64,000 bases of DNA from Variovorax gracilis (GTDB lineage Bacteria > Pseudomonadota > Gammaproteobacteria > Burkholderiales > Burkholderiaceae_C): contig NZ_JASZYF010000010.1 in assembly GCF_030317115.1 (NCBI RefSeq), forward strand, positions 124,001 through 188,000, in the 5' to 3' direction. The position numbers were made by a program, and so were the translations under genes. Positions 39,698 through 47,911 of this stretch are shown here, piece by piece; position 1 is the first letter of the stretch, and each line of letters begins with the position of its first letter. A model generated the notes under the pieces. The model ran no database searches. It saw nothing but the letters and a program-made list of their open reading frames with translations, and was not told the origin of the DNA.

Positions 39698-39910
39698 ATG
39701 TCCAGCCCCAAATCCGTGATCGAACTGCTCGCCAAGGACCTGAACGACCAAGGCGGCGTTTTCTGCCCGAACCCCAAGGCCGACATGCCGCTGTGGAGCG
39801 CGCACCCAAAGGTCTATCTCGACGTCGCCCGCACGGGCGAAGCCAAGTGCCCTTATTGCGGCACGGTGTACCGCCTCAAAGCGGGCGAAGCGGTGGGACA
39901 CCACCACTGA
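39698..39910 (+). CDS. CHCC-type zinc-finger domain protein
   Basis: 70 aa. Zinc ligands Cys23, His36, Cys51 and Cys54 match the zf-CHCC domain (FCPNPKADMPLWSAHPKVYLD...CPYCGTVYRL), related to mitochondrial NDUFS6. Short stand-alone copies are widespread in Proteobacteria, often beside ilvE; the role is unknown. Its last 35 bp overlap the convergent O-antigen ligase gene. Confidence 0.9.
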   Translation: MSSPKSVIELLAKDLNDQGGVFCPNPKADMPLWSAHPKVYLDVARTGEAKCPYCGTVYRLKAGEAVGHHH

Positions 39911-41132
39911 CACGTTCTTCGCGGCGCGGCACCAGTCCGCGCCAAGAATCGCCCGGCTCCTGCGCCAGCCGCAGGTAGACCATCCCCACCCACAGGATCG
40001 CGAGCCCGATCTGGGCGTCGCGCAGCGCGGAGTTCACCATGGTGGCGATCAGCACGATGAGCGTCGCGACGAAGGCGTAGCGCCCGGCCATGTCGTCCCG
40101 CTTCCACGCCACCCAGACGCTCATGAGGATGATCGCCAGCAGGCTGAGCGCGCCGGGCACGCCACCCTGCGCACCCATCCACAGGAAGTCGTTGTGGGGC
40201 ATGTTCTTGTAGTCCAGCAGCTTCGGCCCGCGCAGGTGCCACTGCTCGGTCCAGCCGCCGATGCCCCAGCCCGCGAAGGGCCGGTCGATGATCATGCGGG
40301 CGGTGTCGCGGTACATGTAGTAGCGCACCACCCAGCTGGCCTCCGAAATCTCGCCCGCCTGCGCCGCCTCGATCTCCTGGATGCCGACCGCGAACTTCTG
40401 CTGCACCACGGGTGAGTTCCACAACCCGGCCGCTGCGACCACGCCGCCCACCATCAGCACCACCGCCAGCACCTTGAGTTGCCGGCGCCATTGATGTACG
40501 CAGGCAGCAGGGATCGCCAGCAGAAGCGCCAGCAGCGAGGTGCGCGAAGGCAGGGTGAAGGTGATGATCGCGATCACCGCCGGAATCAGCGCAAAGGCCA
40601 AGGCGGCCCGGCCGGGGCGATGCTCGGAGAGCGCCTTGAGCCCATACACCGCTGCGGTCGCGGCCATGATGGTGAACAGAAGGGCATTGCTGATCGACTT
40701 GTTGCCGATCAGGATCAGCACGCCGCGCCACGGCTCCAGCATCGGAAAGCCGACCGTGTAGTACAGCGCGATCATGACGATGTTGACGAGCCCCATGATC
40801 CAAAAGCCGCGCACGGCCCAGATCGCCTCTTCGCGCGTGAGCGCCAGCGCCATCAGCACGGTGGCCGCGATGCGCAGGCCGTGGAACAGGTTCGACGCGG
40901 TCTCGGGGTAGTAGGGGCCCAGCGCCAGGATGACCAGCGTCCACGCCACGTAGGCCATGACGGGCCACCACATCGGGTTGTTGCGCAGCCGGACCGCCCG
41001 CTCGCGCCATCCGCCGGCAACCACGAGCGTGATCAGCAGCAGCACGGCCGCAAAGTACGTCACGCCAACCGGCATGAACACCGTCAGCCCCCAGAACATG
41101 GCCGCGGGCCCGACGAGTCTCGATCTCTGCAT
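39876..41132 (-). CDS. O-antigen ligase/polymerase family membrane protein (WaaL-like)
   Basis: 418 aa with about 12 membrane helices and one large periplasmic loop containing FAGWGIGGWTEQW and HNDFLWMGAQGGVPG, the Wzy_C/WaaL signature region. It probably joins an undecaprenyl-linked glycan to lipid A-core or a protein. The start MQRSRLVGPAAMFW (41132) is used. Its 3' end overlaps the CHCC gene on the other strand by 35 bp. No other glycan genes are in the window, so the linked substrate is unknown. Confidence 0.85.
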   Translation of the reverse strand: MQRSRLVGPAAMFWGLTVFMPVGVTYFAAVLLLITLVVAGGWRERAVRLRNNPMWWPVMAYVAWTLVILALGPYYPETASNLFHGLRIAATVLMALALTREEAIWAVRGFWIMGLVNIVMIALYYTVGFPMLEPWRGVLILIGNKSISNALLFTIMAATAAVYGLKALSEHRPGRAALAFALIPAVIAIITFTLPSRTSLLALLLAIPAACVHQWRRQLKVLAVVLMVGGVVAAAGLWNSPVVQQKFAVGIQEIEAAQAGEISEASWVVRYYMYRDTARMIIDRPFAGWGIGGWTEQWHLRGPKLLDYKNMPHNDFLWMGAQGGVPGALSLLAIILMSVWVAWKRDDMAGRYAFVATLIVLIATMVNSALRDAQIGLAILWVGMVYLRLAQEPGDSWRGLVPRREERVSGGVPPLRPL

Positions 41133-41170
41133 CGCCGGAATTCTAGTGGCGCCCCCAGCCGTGTCCCGTT

Positions 41171-41270
41171 CGTGAAACACCGCGGGTCCGGCTCCGCCGG
41201 CCCGCCGGTGTTGCCCCCAGCGAGGGGGTAGGCGAAGCGACACGAAGTGCGCGAAGCCTGGGGGAGGCGC
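41171..41270 (-). repeat. 3'-end hairpin repeat, copy R2
   Basis: On the minus strand it starts directly after the TAA of the histidine kinase gene with GCGCCTCCCCCAGGCTTCGC. A CCCCCTCGCTGGGGG hairpin and a GCCGGCGGAGCCGG block follow. Same order as R1 and R3. Confidence 0.75.
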
Positions 41271-42452
41271 TTAGTGCGGCAGCGTGATGACGAAGCTCGC
41301 GCCGCCGCCGGGACGGTCTTCGCAGCGCACGCTGCCGCCGTGGCGCTCGGTGATCGACTTCACCAGGGCGAGGCCGAGGCCGACGCCACCGTTGCGTTCG
41401 CTCGCGCCAGGCAGGCGGTAGAAGGGCTCGAAGATGCGTTCGCGCAGCGCGGCGGGGACACCCGGGCCGCGGTCATTGACTCGAATCTCCGCCTGGCCGG
41501 CGCGGCTGCCGATCTCCACGCTGGTCTCGCCGGCGCCGTAGCGGCGCGCGTTCTCGAGCAGATTGCGAATCGCCCGGCGCAACAGGCGCGGCACGCCTCG
41601 CACCGTGAGGGTGTCGTTGTTCGTGCCTTCCCTGACTTCCAGGTCAGCATCGACGCGCGCGCATTCCTCGGCCGCAAGGCCCGTGAGGTCGACTGTCTCG
41701 ACCGTGCCCATGTCGGCTTCCTTCGCGTCCAGCCGGCTCGCGAGCAAGATCTCGTCGATCAACTGGTCGAGTTCGCCGATGTTGCGAGAAATCTCCTCTC
41801 GCGCGCCGGGGCTGGGACGATCGCCCATCAGCTCCAGGCCCATGCGGATGCGCGTGAGCGGGGAGCGCAGTTCATGCGAGGCATTGGCGAGCAGCGACTT
41901 GTGCGAGCGCACCAGTTCCTCGATGCGTGCCGCCGCCGCGTTGAAGCCGTTGGACAGATCGGCCACTTCGTCCTGCCCTTCTTCGGCGACGCGCACCGAC
42001 AGGTCGCCTTCGCCCCAGCGCTGCACGCCCCGCTGCAGTGTTTCGAGACGCTTGGTCAGCCGGCGCACGATCGGGTAGACGCCGAGCGCGACCGCTACGC
42101 CGACGAGCGCCACCATCCAGCCCAGCCCGAAGGGCGTGCGCCAGGGCGCCATGCCGCCGCCCGGCGGGCGTTCGCGCGGCGCCACCTGCAGCGAGAGCGC
42201 TCGTCCGTCGTTGAGCGTGACGTCGAATTCGAGTCCCTGGCCCGGCACGCGCATCGCCTTGCCGTGGCCGATGGGCTGGTCCTTGCCGTCGAGCACGACC
42301 ACTTCGCGCGGCACGGGCGCGAGCCGCTCGCGCTCGTTCTCGGCGGCTTCGCGAACGATCCAGTTGGCCGTCAGCGTGAGGATGAACACGCCGGCGACCA
42401 CCGCCAGCCAGATGCGGACATAGAGATGCCGCCTGTAGAGCTTGAGCAGCAT
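41271..42452 (-). CDS. Sensor histidine kinase (CpxA/RstB-like)
   Basis: 393 aa; start MLLKLYRRHLYVRIWL. Helix 1 about 13-33, periplasmic sensor about 34-106, helix 2 about 107-129, HAMP about 130-183. HisKA has phospho-acceptor His193 in ANASHELRSPLTR; the ATPase domain shows NLLENARRYG and GVGLGLALVKS. It lies 4 bp after the response regulator gene, so it is their cognate kinase. The small periplasmic domain probably senses envelope state; the signal is not known. Confidence 0.93.
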   Translation of the reverse strand: MLLKLYRRHLYVRIWLAVVAGVFILTLTANWIVREAAENERERLAPVPREVVVLDGKDQPIGHGKAMRVPGQGLEFDVTLNDGRALSLQVAPRERPPGGGMAPWRTPFGLGWMVALVGVAVALGVYPIVRRLTKRLETLQRGVQRWGEGDLSVRVAEEGQDEVADLSNGFNAAAARIEELVRSHKSLLANASHELRSPLTRIRMGLELMGDRPSPGAREEISRNIGELDQLIDEILLASRLDAKEADMGTVETVDLTGLAAEECARVDADLEVREGTNNDTLTVRGVPRLLRRAIRNLLENARRYGAGETSVEIGSRAGQAEIRVNDRGPGVPAALRERIFEPFYRLPGASERNGGVGLGLALVKSITERHGGSVRCEDRPGGGASFVITLPH

Positions 42453-42456
42453 CGCG

Positions 42457-43170
42457 TCAGTCTTGCTGCTTGCCGAACACGTAGCCCACACCGCGCACCG
42501 TCAGGATGCGCTTGGGGTTCTTGGCGTCGACCTCTATTGCGGCGCGGATGCGGCCCATGTGGACGTCGATCGAGCGGTCGAATGCTTCGAGCTCGCGGCC
42601 GCGCACGGCTTCCATGATCTGGTCGCGGGTAAGCACCCGGCCGGCGCGCTCGGCCATCGCGACCAGCAGGTCGAACTGGTAGGAGGTGAGGTCGGCGGGC
42701 TCGCCGCCGACGGTGACCGTGCGGGCGTTGCGGTCGATTTCCAGCGTGCCGAAACGCAGCACCGACGGCGCGCTCGCATCGGCCGCGGTCTCGCCGCGCC
42801 GGCGCAGCACCGCGCGGATGCGGGCGAGCAGTTCGCGCGGCTCGAAGGGCTTGGGCAGGTAGTCGTCGGCTCCGATCTCGAGGCCGATGATGCGGTCCAT
42901 CGGGTCGCCCTTGGCGGTGAGCATCAGCACCGACACCTTGGCGAGGCCGTTGGGCAGCGCGCGGATGCGGCGGCAGATCTCCAGGCCGTCAGTGTCCGGC
43001 AGCATCAGGTCGAGGATGACGAGGTCGGGCGATCGCTGCTGCAACTGCTCGAGCCCGCTGGCGCCGTCGGCCGCGTGGGTGAAGCCGAAGCCGGACTGCG
43101 TCAGGTACTCGCCCACCATCTGCGCCAGGCGGGCGTCGTCTTCGATCATCAGGAGTTGAGGGGTGCTCAT
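42457..43170 (-). CDS. OmpR-family response regulator, CpxR-like
   Basis: 237 aa. The receiver has phospho-acceptor Asp54 (VILDLMLPDTDG); the winged helix has AFDRSIDVHMGRIRA and LTVRGVGYVFG. Segments such as GLEIGADDYLPKPFEPRELLARIRA and FDRSIDVHM are close to E. coli CpxR. A GTAAA-N5-GTAAA site, the CpxR box, lies 106 bp upstream. The CpxR-like name is based on these similarities and not on a tree. Confidence 0.93.
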   Translation of the reverse strand: MSTPQLLMIEDDARLAQMVGEYLTQSGFGFTHAADGASGLEQLQQRSPDLVILDLMLPDTDGLEICRRIRALPNGLAKVSVLMLTAKGDPMDRIIGLEIGADDYLPKPFEPRELLARIRAVLRRRGETAADASAPSVLRFGTLEIDRNARTVTVGGEPADLTSYQFDLLVAMAERAGRVLTRDQIMEAVRGRELEAFDRSIDVHMGRIRAAIEVDAKNPKRILTVRGVGYVFGKQQD

Positions 43171-43275
43171 GGGTGATTGTCCTTCGCGCTCGGGGCGCTG
43201 CGGTGTGGCCTGGAGAAGGGCCAGCGTCTCAAGTCCTAGGTTCTCCCCGCGGCGCCAAGCAGGCTTGAACGCTGC

Positions 43276-43290
43276 GTAAAGTTGCGTAAA
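43276..43290. promoter_or_regulatory. CpxR-box-like direct repeat
   Basis: GTAAA-GTTGC-GTAAA matches the E. coli CpxR consensus GTAAA-N5-GTAAA exactly; the repeats extend to TGCGTAAA with a 10-bp period. Located in the 138-bp gap upstream of the response regulator, fitting autoregulation. Confidence 0.65.
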
Positions 43291-43308
43291 CGTTGCCGCC
43301 CCGGCTTG

Positions 43309-44940
43309 TCAGCCCGGCTCGAAAAGCATGGCTTCCGACGGGGCGTCCGAGCGGAGTCGGGCTGGTTTCTCCGCCAGCAAGGTGCCGAGTTCACCGGCCG
43401 CGAGAGTCGGATTGTCGTGCCTTGCGCGCTCCAGGATTTCCATCGCCAGCGCGCGCAGTCGTTCTGCGGAAGCCCGCATGCGCGCCTTGAAGGCCTCGTC
43501 GTCCAGCCGGTCGTTCAGGCTGCGATTGAGTTCCGCGAACCATGGGAGCGCCGCCTGGTCCAGCATCACCGGCCGATTGCGCCGGCGGCTGACACCAGAC
43601 CACGCGCGCAGGAAGTCCTGCACCGCGAAGTTGAGGCGCTGGCAATCCTGCAGTTCCTCGCGCAGGCTGCCCAGCACGGCCATGTCGGTGAGCCGTTGCT
43701 GGAAGAAGATCTGCGACAGCACGCCCCAGTAGTAGGTGTAGTCCCAGATCACCTTGACCGGCAGCACCTCCGGATCGCCGAAGAGCGGGTACTGGTCGGT
43801 GTAGAGCGCGAGCGTGCTCTCGTAGAACGAGTGGTAGATCTGGTCGTAGAGCTGGGCCCGGGCCTCCAGCGCGTGCCCCGCGCGGTCGTGCGCGATCAGG
43901 TCGGTGATGTAGGTGTTGCCCACCGCGATGAAATCGCTGCCCGGCGAATAGAAGGGGTCGAGAAAAAGCCCGGCCTCGCCGGTCAGCGCCCAACGCTTGC
44001 CCGAGAACACCTGCTTGCAACCGTACGAGAAGTTGCGAAAGAAGGCGAAGTCCTGAAGCAGGTGGCGCTTGCCGTCGAGTTCGTCATACAGGCGAGGCTG
44101 CCAGGTCTGGAACCACTGCATCGCCTTGTCGAAAGTGTCCATGGTGTCGAGCGGGTGCAGGCGCGGGTCGGCGACGATGCCGACCGAATGCGATCCCGAA
44201 GCCAGCGGAATCAGCCAGACCCAGTAGCCCGCGCCGACCAGGTGATTGGTCGAGAGCCAACGCGCCCGGGGCTCGCAGCGCGCACGCCATGCCGGGTCGT
44301 CCGACCAGTCGTCGATGGTGATGCGGTCGCCGATGCGGAACCACACCGCATTGCAGTCATGCGCATTGGCCTGCGCGAGCCCGAGCTTGCGCTTGAGCAT
44401 GCCGGCGCGGCCGCAGGCGTCGACCAGCCAGCGGGCATGCACGGTGTGCGTTTTGCCCTCCTGCGACCATTCGATTCGATGCGGCTGGTGCGCGTCCTCG
44501 GCGAGCTCGAGCGAGCGCACCATCGCGCTGTCGACGAAGCGCACGCCGTTGCGCGCGGCCTCCTCGCCCAGGTAGTTCTCGAAGATGCCGCGGTCGATCT
44601 GGTAGCTCGGTACCGAAAGGTAGCGGCTCGCGCCGACCTCCGTCACCTGGTCGATGTCGCGCCGGCCTTCGCTGAAGAAGAAGCGGAAGCCGAACTTGCG
44701 AAGCTGCGCGCCGTGCATGTGCGGCCGGAGGCCGAGCACCGTGTCGAAGTAGTGGGCGCCGATCTCGACCGAGGACTCGCCCACCTTGTGCGCCGCGTGC
44801 GGCACCGGATGCGCGCGGCGCTCCAGCACCACCACGTCGATGTCGGCGAAGCGCCGCTTGAGTTGCAGTGCCAGGGTCAGCCCCGCGAGTCCCCCGCCCA
44901 TGATGACGACGTCATGCTGGTGGGGGGGGGTCGCGGTCAT
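43309..44940 (-). CDS. Flavin-dependent halogenase-family oxidoreductase
   Basis: 543 aa. FAD motif GGGLAG is at 15-20 (VVIMGGGLAGLTLAL). A WxWxIP-type motif is present as YWVWLIPL, the classic mark of flavin-dependent halogenases. Lys82 in LRKFGFRF is at about the position of the catalytic lysine (Lys79) of tryptophan halogenases. The substrate is probably an acyl-carrier-bound aryl/polyene rather than tryptophan, given the adjacent ketosynthase pair. A C9 run at 44922-44930 crosses codons 4-7 and could shift the frame. Confidence 0.8.
   Translation of the reverse strand: MTATPPHQHDVVIMGGGLAGLTLALQLKRRFADIDVVVLERRAHPVPHAAHKVGESSVEIGAHYFDTVLGLRPHMHGAQLRKFGFRFFFSEGRRDIDQVTEVGASRYLSVPSYQIDRGIFENYLGEEAARNGVRFVDSAMVRSLELAEDAHQPHRIEWSQEGKTHTVHARWLVDACGRAGMLKRKLGLAQANAHDCNAVWFRIGDRITIDDWSDDPAWRARCEPRARWLSTNHLVGAGYWVWLIPLASGSHSVGIVADPRLHPLDTMDTFDKAMQWFQTWQPRLYDELDGKRHLLQDFAFFRNFSYGCKQVFSGKRWALTGEAGLFLDPFYSPGSDFIAVGNTYITDLIAHDRAGHALEARAQLYDQIYHSFYESTLALYTDQYPLFGDPEVLPVKVIWDYTYYWGVLSQIFFQQRLTDMAVLGSLREELQDCQRLNFAVQDFLRAWSGVSRRRNRPVMLDQAALPWFAELNRSLNDRLDDEAFKARMRASAERLRALAMEILERARHDNPTLAAGELGTLLAEKPARLRSDAPSEAMLFEPG
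44922..44930 (-). repeat. C9 homopolymer in the halogenase 5' coding region
   Basis: Nine G on the plus strand (nine C in the coding strand) at codons 4-7 of the gene starting at 44940. It is the longest mononucleotide run I noticed in the window. A change of one base would frameshift the protein almost at its start. Confidence 0.8.
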
Positions 44941-44945
44941 GGGGT

Positions 44946-45779
44946 TCAGCTCTGCGCTTCGAGCTGCAGTTCGGGCTGCAGGTCCAGTCGCAACGACAGC
45001 GCGGCCGACAGCGGCAGCGCGAGCGATTCGGCCTTGCCGCGCGCGAGCGCTTCGAACAGGGGCAGCGCGTCGGCCATCGCGTTGACCTTCAGGGCGCGCG
45101 CAGCGTCGGTGCGCAGGGTCGGTGCCGGCGTGGCCCCGGGCGCGAGTGACCATTCGAAGGCAGCGACGGTGCGCTCGGTGCGCCTCGGCGAGATCACGAG
45201 CGCCACCGCGAGCAGGTCGCGGCTGGCGGTCACTGAGGCCAGCGCGCCCACGGCGGGCATGTCGTAGCCCGCCAGGAGCACGGCGCGCTGGTCGGCCGCG
45301 CATTGCGCCGCGGCTTCGAGCAGGCCGGAGGCGAAGGTGCTCTCGTAGGCGGTCAGGGAGTTGCTGGCCGCCATGCAGCCGGTGCCGATCGTCCAGTAGC
45401 CCACGGCCGCGTTGTGCACCGAGTTGTGGAACTTGATCGGCGACAGCAGCTTCGGATCGCTCGCCAGCGTGCCGCACATGTAGTCGTTGATGCCGAGGTC
45501 GCCGTGCGCCGATGCAAAGACGCACGGCAGGTCCGCTGCGTTGCGGCCCGAGGCGGCGACCGCCGCTGCCGCGACTTCGAGCGCCAGCGCCACCGTGTCG
45601 GGCGCGCGGCGCCGTTCGGCGGGCGCAAGCACCTGTGGCGAGGGCCGCTTGGCCGGTGGATCGGCCGGTGTGGCTTCGCCACGGAACACGGCGCTGGCCA
45701 GTTCCCATCCGGGCAGGCTGGGCGCCCAGAAGGCCGGGCCTTCGATGAAGAGAGTGGGGGTCTTGTGTGTAGCGCTCAT
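44946..45779 (-). CDS. Beta-ketoacyl synthase chain-length-factor-like protein
   Basis: 277 aa. It has thiolase-fold features (NDYMCGTLASDPKLLSPIKFHNSVHNAAVGYWTIGTGC) but lacks the full catalytic set and is much shorter than a ketosynthase, as in the chain-length-factor proteins of aryl polyene clusters. It would pair with the ketosynthase encoded upstream, with which it overlaps by 4 bp. The halogenase-like gene follows after 5 bp. Confidence 0.78.
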   Translation of the reverse strand: MSATHKTPTLFIEGPAFWAPSLPGWELASAVFRGEATPADPPAKRPSPQVLAPAERRRAPDTVALALEVAAAAVAASGRNAADLPCVFASAHGDLGINDYMCGTLASDPKLLSPIKFHNSVHNAAVGYWTIGTGCMAASNSLTAYESTFASGLLEAAAQCAADQRAVLLAGYDMPAVGALASVTASRDLLAVALVISPRRTERTVAAFEWSLAPGATPAPTLRTDAARALKVNAMADALPLFEALARGKAESLALPLSAALSLRLDLQPELQLEAQS

Positions 45780-46969
45780 GCTGCGGCTCCCTTGCCGAAG
45801 ATCAGGGAGCAGTTGTTGCCGCCAAAACCGAAGGAATTGCTCAGTGCGTAGCGCACCTCGCCGCGCGCGGGTTGCAGCTTGATCTGCGGCCCGCACTCGG
45901 CATCGAGCGTGGTGGTGTTGACGGTGCCCGGCTTCAGCCCGGTTTCGATCGCCAGGAGGCTGATGACGGCCTCGACGATGCCCGCAGCGCCCAGCGTGTG
46001 GCCCGTGAAGCCCTTGGTCGAGCTCGCATGGGTGGTGTCGGGGAAGCGCCGTGCGACCAGCGCGCCTTCGACTTCGTCGTTCTTCGTGCTGGCCGTGCCG
46101 TGCATGTTGATGTAGTCGATGGCATCGGTCTTCAGGCCGGCGCGCGCGAGCGCGTCGTCCATTGCCTTTTCGGCGCCCAGGCCCTCGGGGTGGGGTGTGG
46201 ACATGTGGTGCGCATCGCTCGCCTCGCCATAGCCCAGCAGTTCGAGCTTGCCGGGGCCACGCTCCACCAGCGCGAAGCCGGCAGCCTCGCCCAGGCTGAT
46301 TCCGTTGCGGCCGGCATCGAAGGGCCGGCAGGGCTCGGGCGACACCAGTTCGAGCGAGTTGAAGCCGAACAGCACGCTGCCGCAGAGCGTATCGACGCCA
46401 CCGACTACGGCCGCGTCGACCAGCCCCAGGCGAATCAGCCGCTCGGCCGACGCGAACACCTTGGCGCTCGACGAGCAGGCGGTCGAGATCGTCTCGGCCG
46501 GACCCTCGAGGCCCAGCGCGTCCTGGACGAACATCGTGAGCGAATGGGGCGTGTGGACCTTCGGCCGGCGCTGGTCGGCGGGGAATGCACCGTCGTCGAG
46601 CCGGGTGTAGGCCTCCTCGGTCTCGCCGATGCTCGATGTCGAGGTGCCGAGAATCAGCGCGATGCGAGCCGGCCCGTAGCGCTCGCGCGCGGCCGCCACT
46701 GCGTCCATGAAGCCGTCGGCCTGCAGGCCGAGCCAGGCCAGCCGGTTGTTGCGGCAGTCCCAACTCGCGAGGTGCTGCGGCAGGCGGAGTTCTTCGAGGC
46801 CATCGACACGCCCGATCCAGGTCGGCAGCGGCGTCGGTCCGAAGTCATTGGCGCGCAGCCCGCTGCGCGACTGTTCGAGCGCTGAAAGGAGGGCGGTCTT
46901 GCCCACACCGACCGACGAAGTCGCGGTGAAGGCGCTGATCTGCAAGGGGGGTATGCGTGAAGGTGACAC
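45776..46969 (-). CDS. Beta-ketoacyl-ACP synthase, aryl polyene type
   Basis: 397 aa if started at the GTG at 46969 (VSPSRIPPLQISAFTATSSVG); the ATG at 47086 would add an unlikely leader. Active-site Cys165 lies in STACSSSAK, with His in MHGTASTKNDE and Lys/His in SSTKGFTGHTLGAAG, so it is a complete ketosynthase. It condenses malonyl-ACP units. No ACP, ketoreductase, dehydratase or ligase is encoded nearby, so the three-gene set is not a complete pathway. Confidence 0.85.
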   Translation of the reverse strand: MSPSRIPPLQISAFTATSSVGVGKTALLSALEQSRSGLRANDFGPTPLPTWIGRVDGLEELRLPQHLASWDCRNNRLAWLGLQADGFMDAVAAARERYGPARIALILGTSTSSIGETEEAYTRLDDGAFPADQRRPKVHTPHSLTMFVQDALGLEGPAETISTACSSSAKVFASAERLIRLGLVDAAVVGGVDTLCGSVLFGFNSLELVSPEPCRPFDAGRNGISLGEAAGFALVERGPGKLELLGYGEASDAHHMSTPHPEGLGAEKAMDDALARAGLKTDAIDYINMHGTASTKNDEVEGALVARRFPDTTHASSTKGFTGHTLGAAGIVEAVISLLAIETGLKPGTVNTTTLDAECGPQIKLQPARGEVRYALSNSFGFGGNNCSLIFGKGAAA

Positions 46970-47110
46970 GGTGGAGGCGGATGAATAAATAACGGTAGCG
47001 TGCAAAACATCACAGCGTACCAGCCAGCCGGCCAGGGCCGCGTCGGCGAATGTCCCGGCTTGTCGCAGGGTGGGCATGTGGCGCATGGGCGCAGGCGCCC
47101 GGCCGAAGGC

Positions 47111-47554
47111 TCAGGGCAAGGCGCCCAGATGGGCCTGGGCCGCCGTCGCGAGCTTCTGGTCGAAGGTCGCCAGCGGCGCCTTCAGCTCTGCCGCGAGCCA
47201 GAGATAGGCCGCGTCGTAGGCCGACAGCGCGTAGCGGGCCGCGAGCTGGTACTGCGCGCCCGGATCGACCGGATGCAGTTCGAGGTCGTACTCGACATAG
47301 TCGGCCAGGGCCAGGGCGACGGAATCCGAAGGCCAGTCCTGCTGCCGCTTCTTGAGCGCCACGCTGACGATCTCGTGATCGAGCAGGTTTGGCGCGTGCA
47401 GGCTGAAGCCGGCGAGCCGTGCGAGGGCTTCGTCGCGCGCGGGTTCATCGAACAGGATGGCGCTCAGGGCGCTGCAGTCCACCACCAGGGGCGGGCGCAT
47501 CCGGTACGACGCCGGCGGCTCGGCGACGAAGAGCGCGTTCGGTGCGGCGCTCAC
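47111..47554 (-). CDS. vapC: PIN-domain toxin VapC, second module
   Basis: 147 aa. PIN residues: Asp in LVVDCSALSAILF, Glu in the middle helix (DHEIVSVAL), Asp in SAYDAAYLWLA and in ATFDQKLA. It starts within the last 4 bp of its antitoxin gene. Unrelated in sequence to the module at 37162 apart from the fold. Confidence 0.87.
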   Translation of the reverse strand: MSAAPNALFVAEPPASYRMRPPLVVDCSALSAILFDEPARDEALARLAGFSLHAPNLLDHEIVSVALKKRQQDWPSDSVALALADYVEYDLELHPVDPGAQYQLAARYALSAYDAAYLWLAAELKAPLATFDQKLATAAQAHLGALP

Positions 47555-47877
47555 CGGGCGTCCCGGTCCGCGCGAATGATGTCGACGGCGCTCGGGCCGG
47601 ACGCGATGGGTTGCGGGAAGCGCGCGCGGTGTTCGGTGGCGATCTGCTCGATGGACTTGCTCCCGCGCCGTATCACGCGCCGGGCGTTCCAGCCGGCATC
47701 CGGGCCGCGCGCGGCGGGACCCGCCGGGGTGGCGACCGATCGCGCTTCCGTTTCGTTGGCCGCCTGTTCGATGATGGCCATCAGCTCGCCCTGCAACGAG
47801 CGATGGTTGCGAGCAGCGCGCTGCCGCAGCCGCTCAGCCAGTTCCTCTGGCACGTCCTTCACCGAGAGATTTGCCAT
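47551..47877 (-). CDS. vapB: Antitoxin of the second VapBC module (FitA-like RHH)
   Basis: 108 aa. MANLSVKDVPEELAERLRQRAARNHRSLQGELMAIIE is a FitA/VapB-type ribbon-helix-helix. The tail is longer than usual for a VapB and Pro/Arg-rich. Direct repeats over the promoter at 47883-47909 suggest autoregulation. Confidence 0.83.
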   Translation of the reverse strand: MANLSVKDVPEELAERLRQRAARNHRSLQGELMAIIEQAANETEARSVATPAGPAARGPDAGWNARRVIRRGSKSIEQIATEHRARFPQPIASGPSAVDIIRADRDAR

Positions 47878-47882
47878 GGTGC

Positions 47883-47909
47883 CTCCAAAATGGAGCCATT
47901 ATGGCGCCA
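47883..47909. promoter_or_regulatory. Candidate operator of the second VapBC module
   Basis: CTCCA-AAA-TGGAG (47883-47895) is followed by palindrome TGGCGCCA (47902-47909). Two copies of ATGGnGCCA (47890 and 47901) flank a -10-like CATAAT on the minus strand, just ahead of the antitoxin start. Confidence 0.5.
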
Positions 47910-47911
47910 CT

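Noticed and set aside
43309-45708. 799-codon frame joining the halogenase to upstream sequence
   Set aside because: The part beyond 44940 is a shadow of the chain-length-factor gene; the true start MTATPP has the FAD motif right after it.
46970-47086. Upstream ATG (47086) for the ketosynthase
   Set aside because: The extra 39 residues have no family similarity and leave little room for a promoter; the GTG at 46969 fits the family start.
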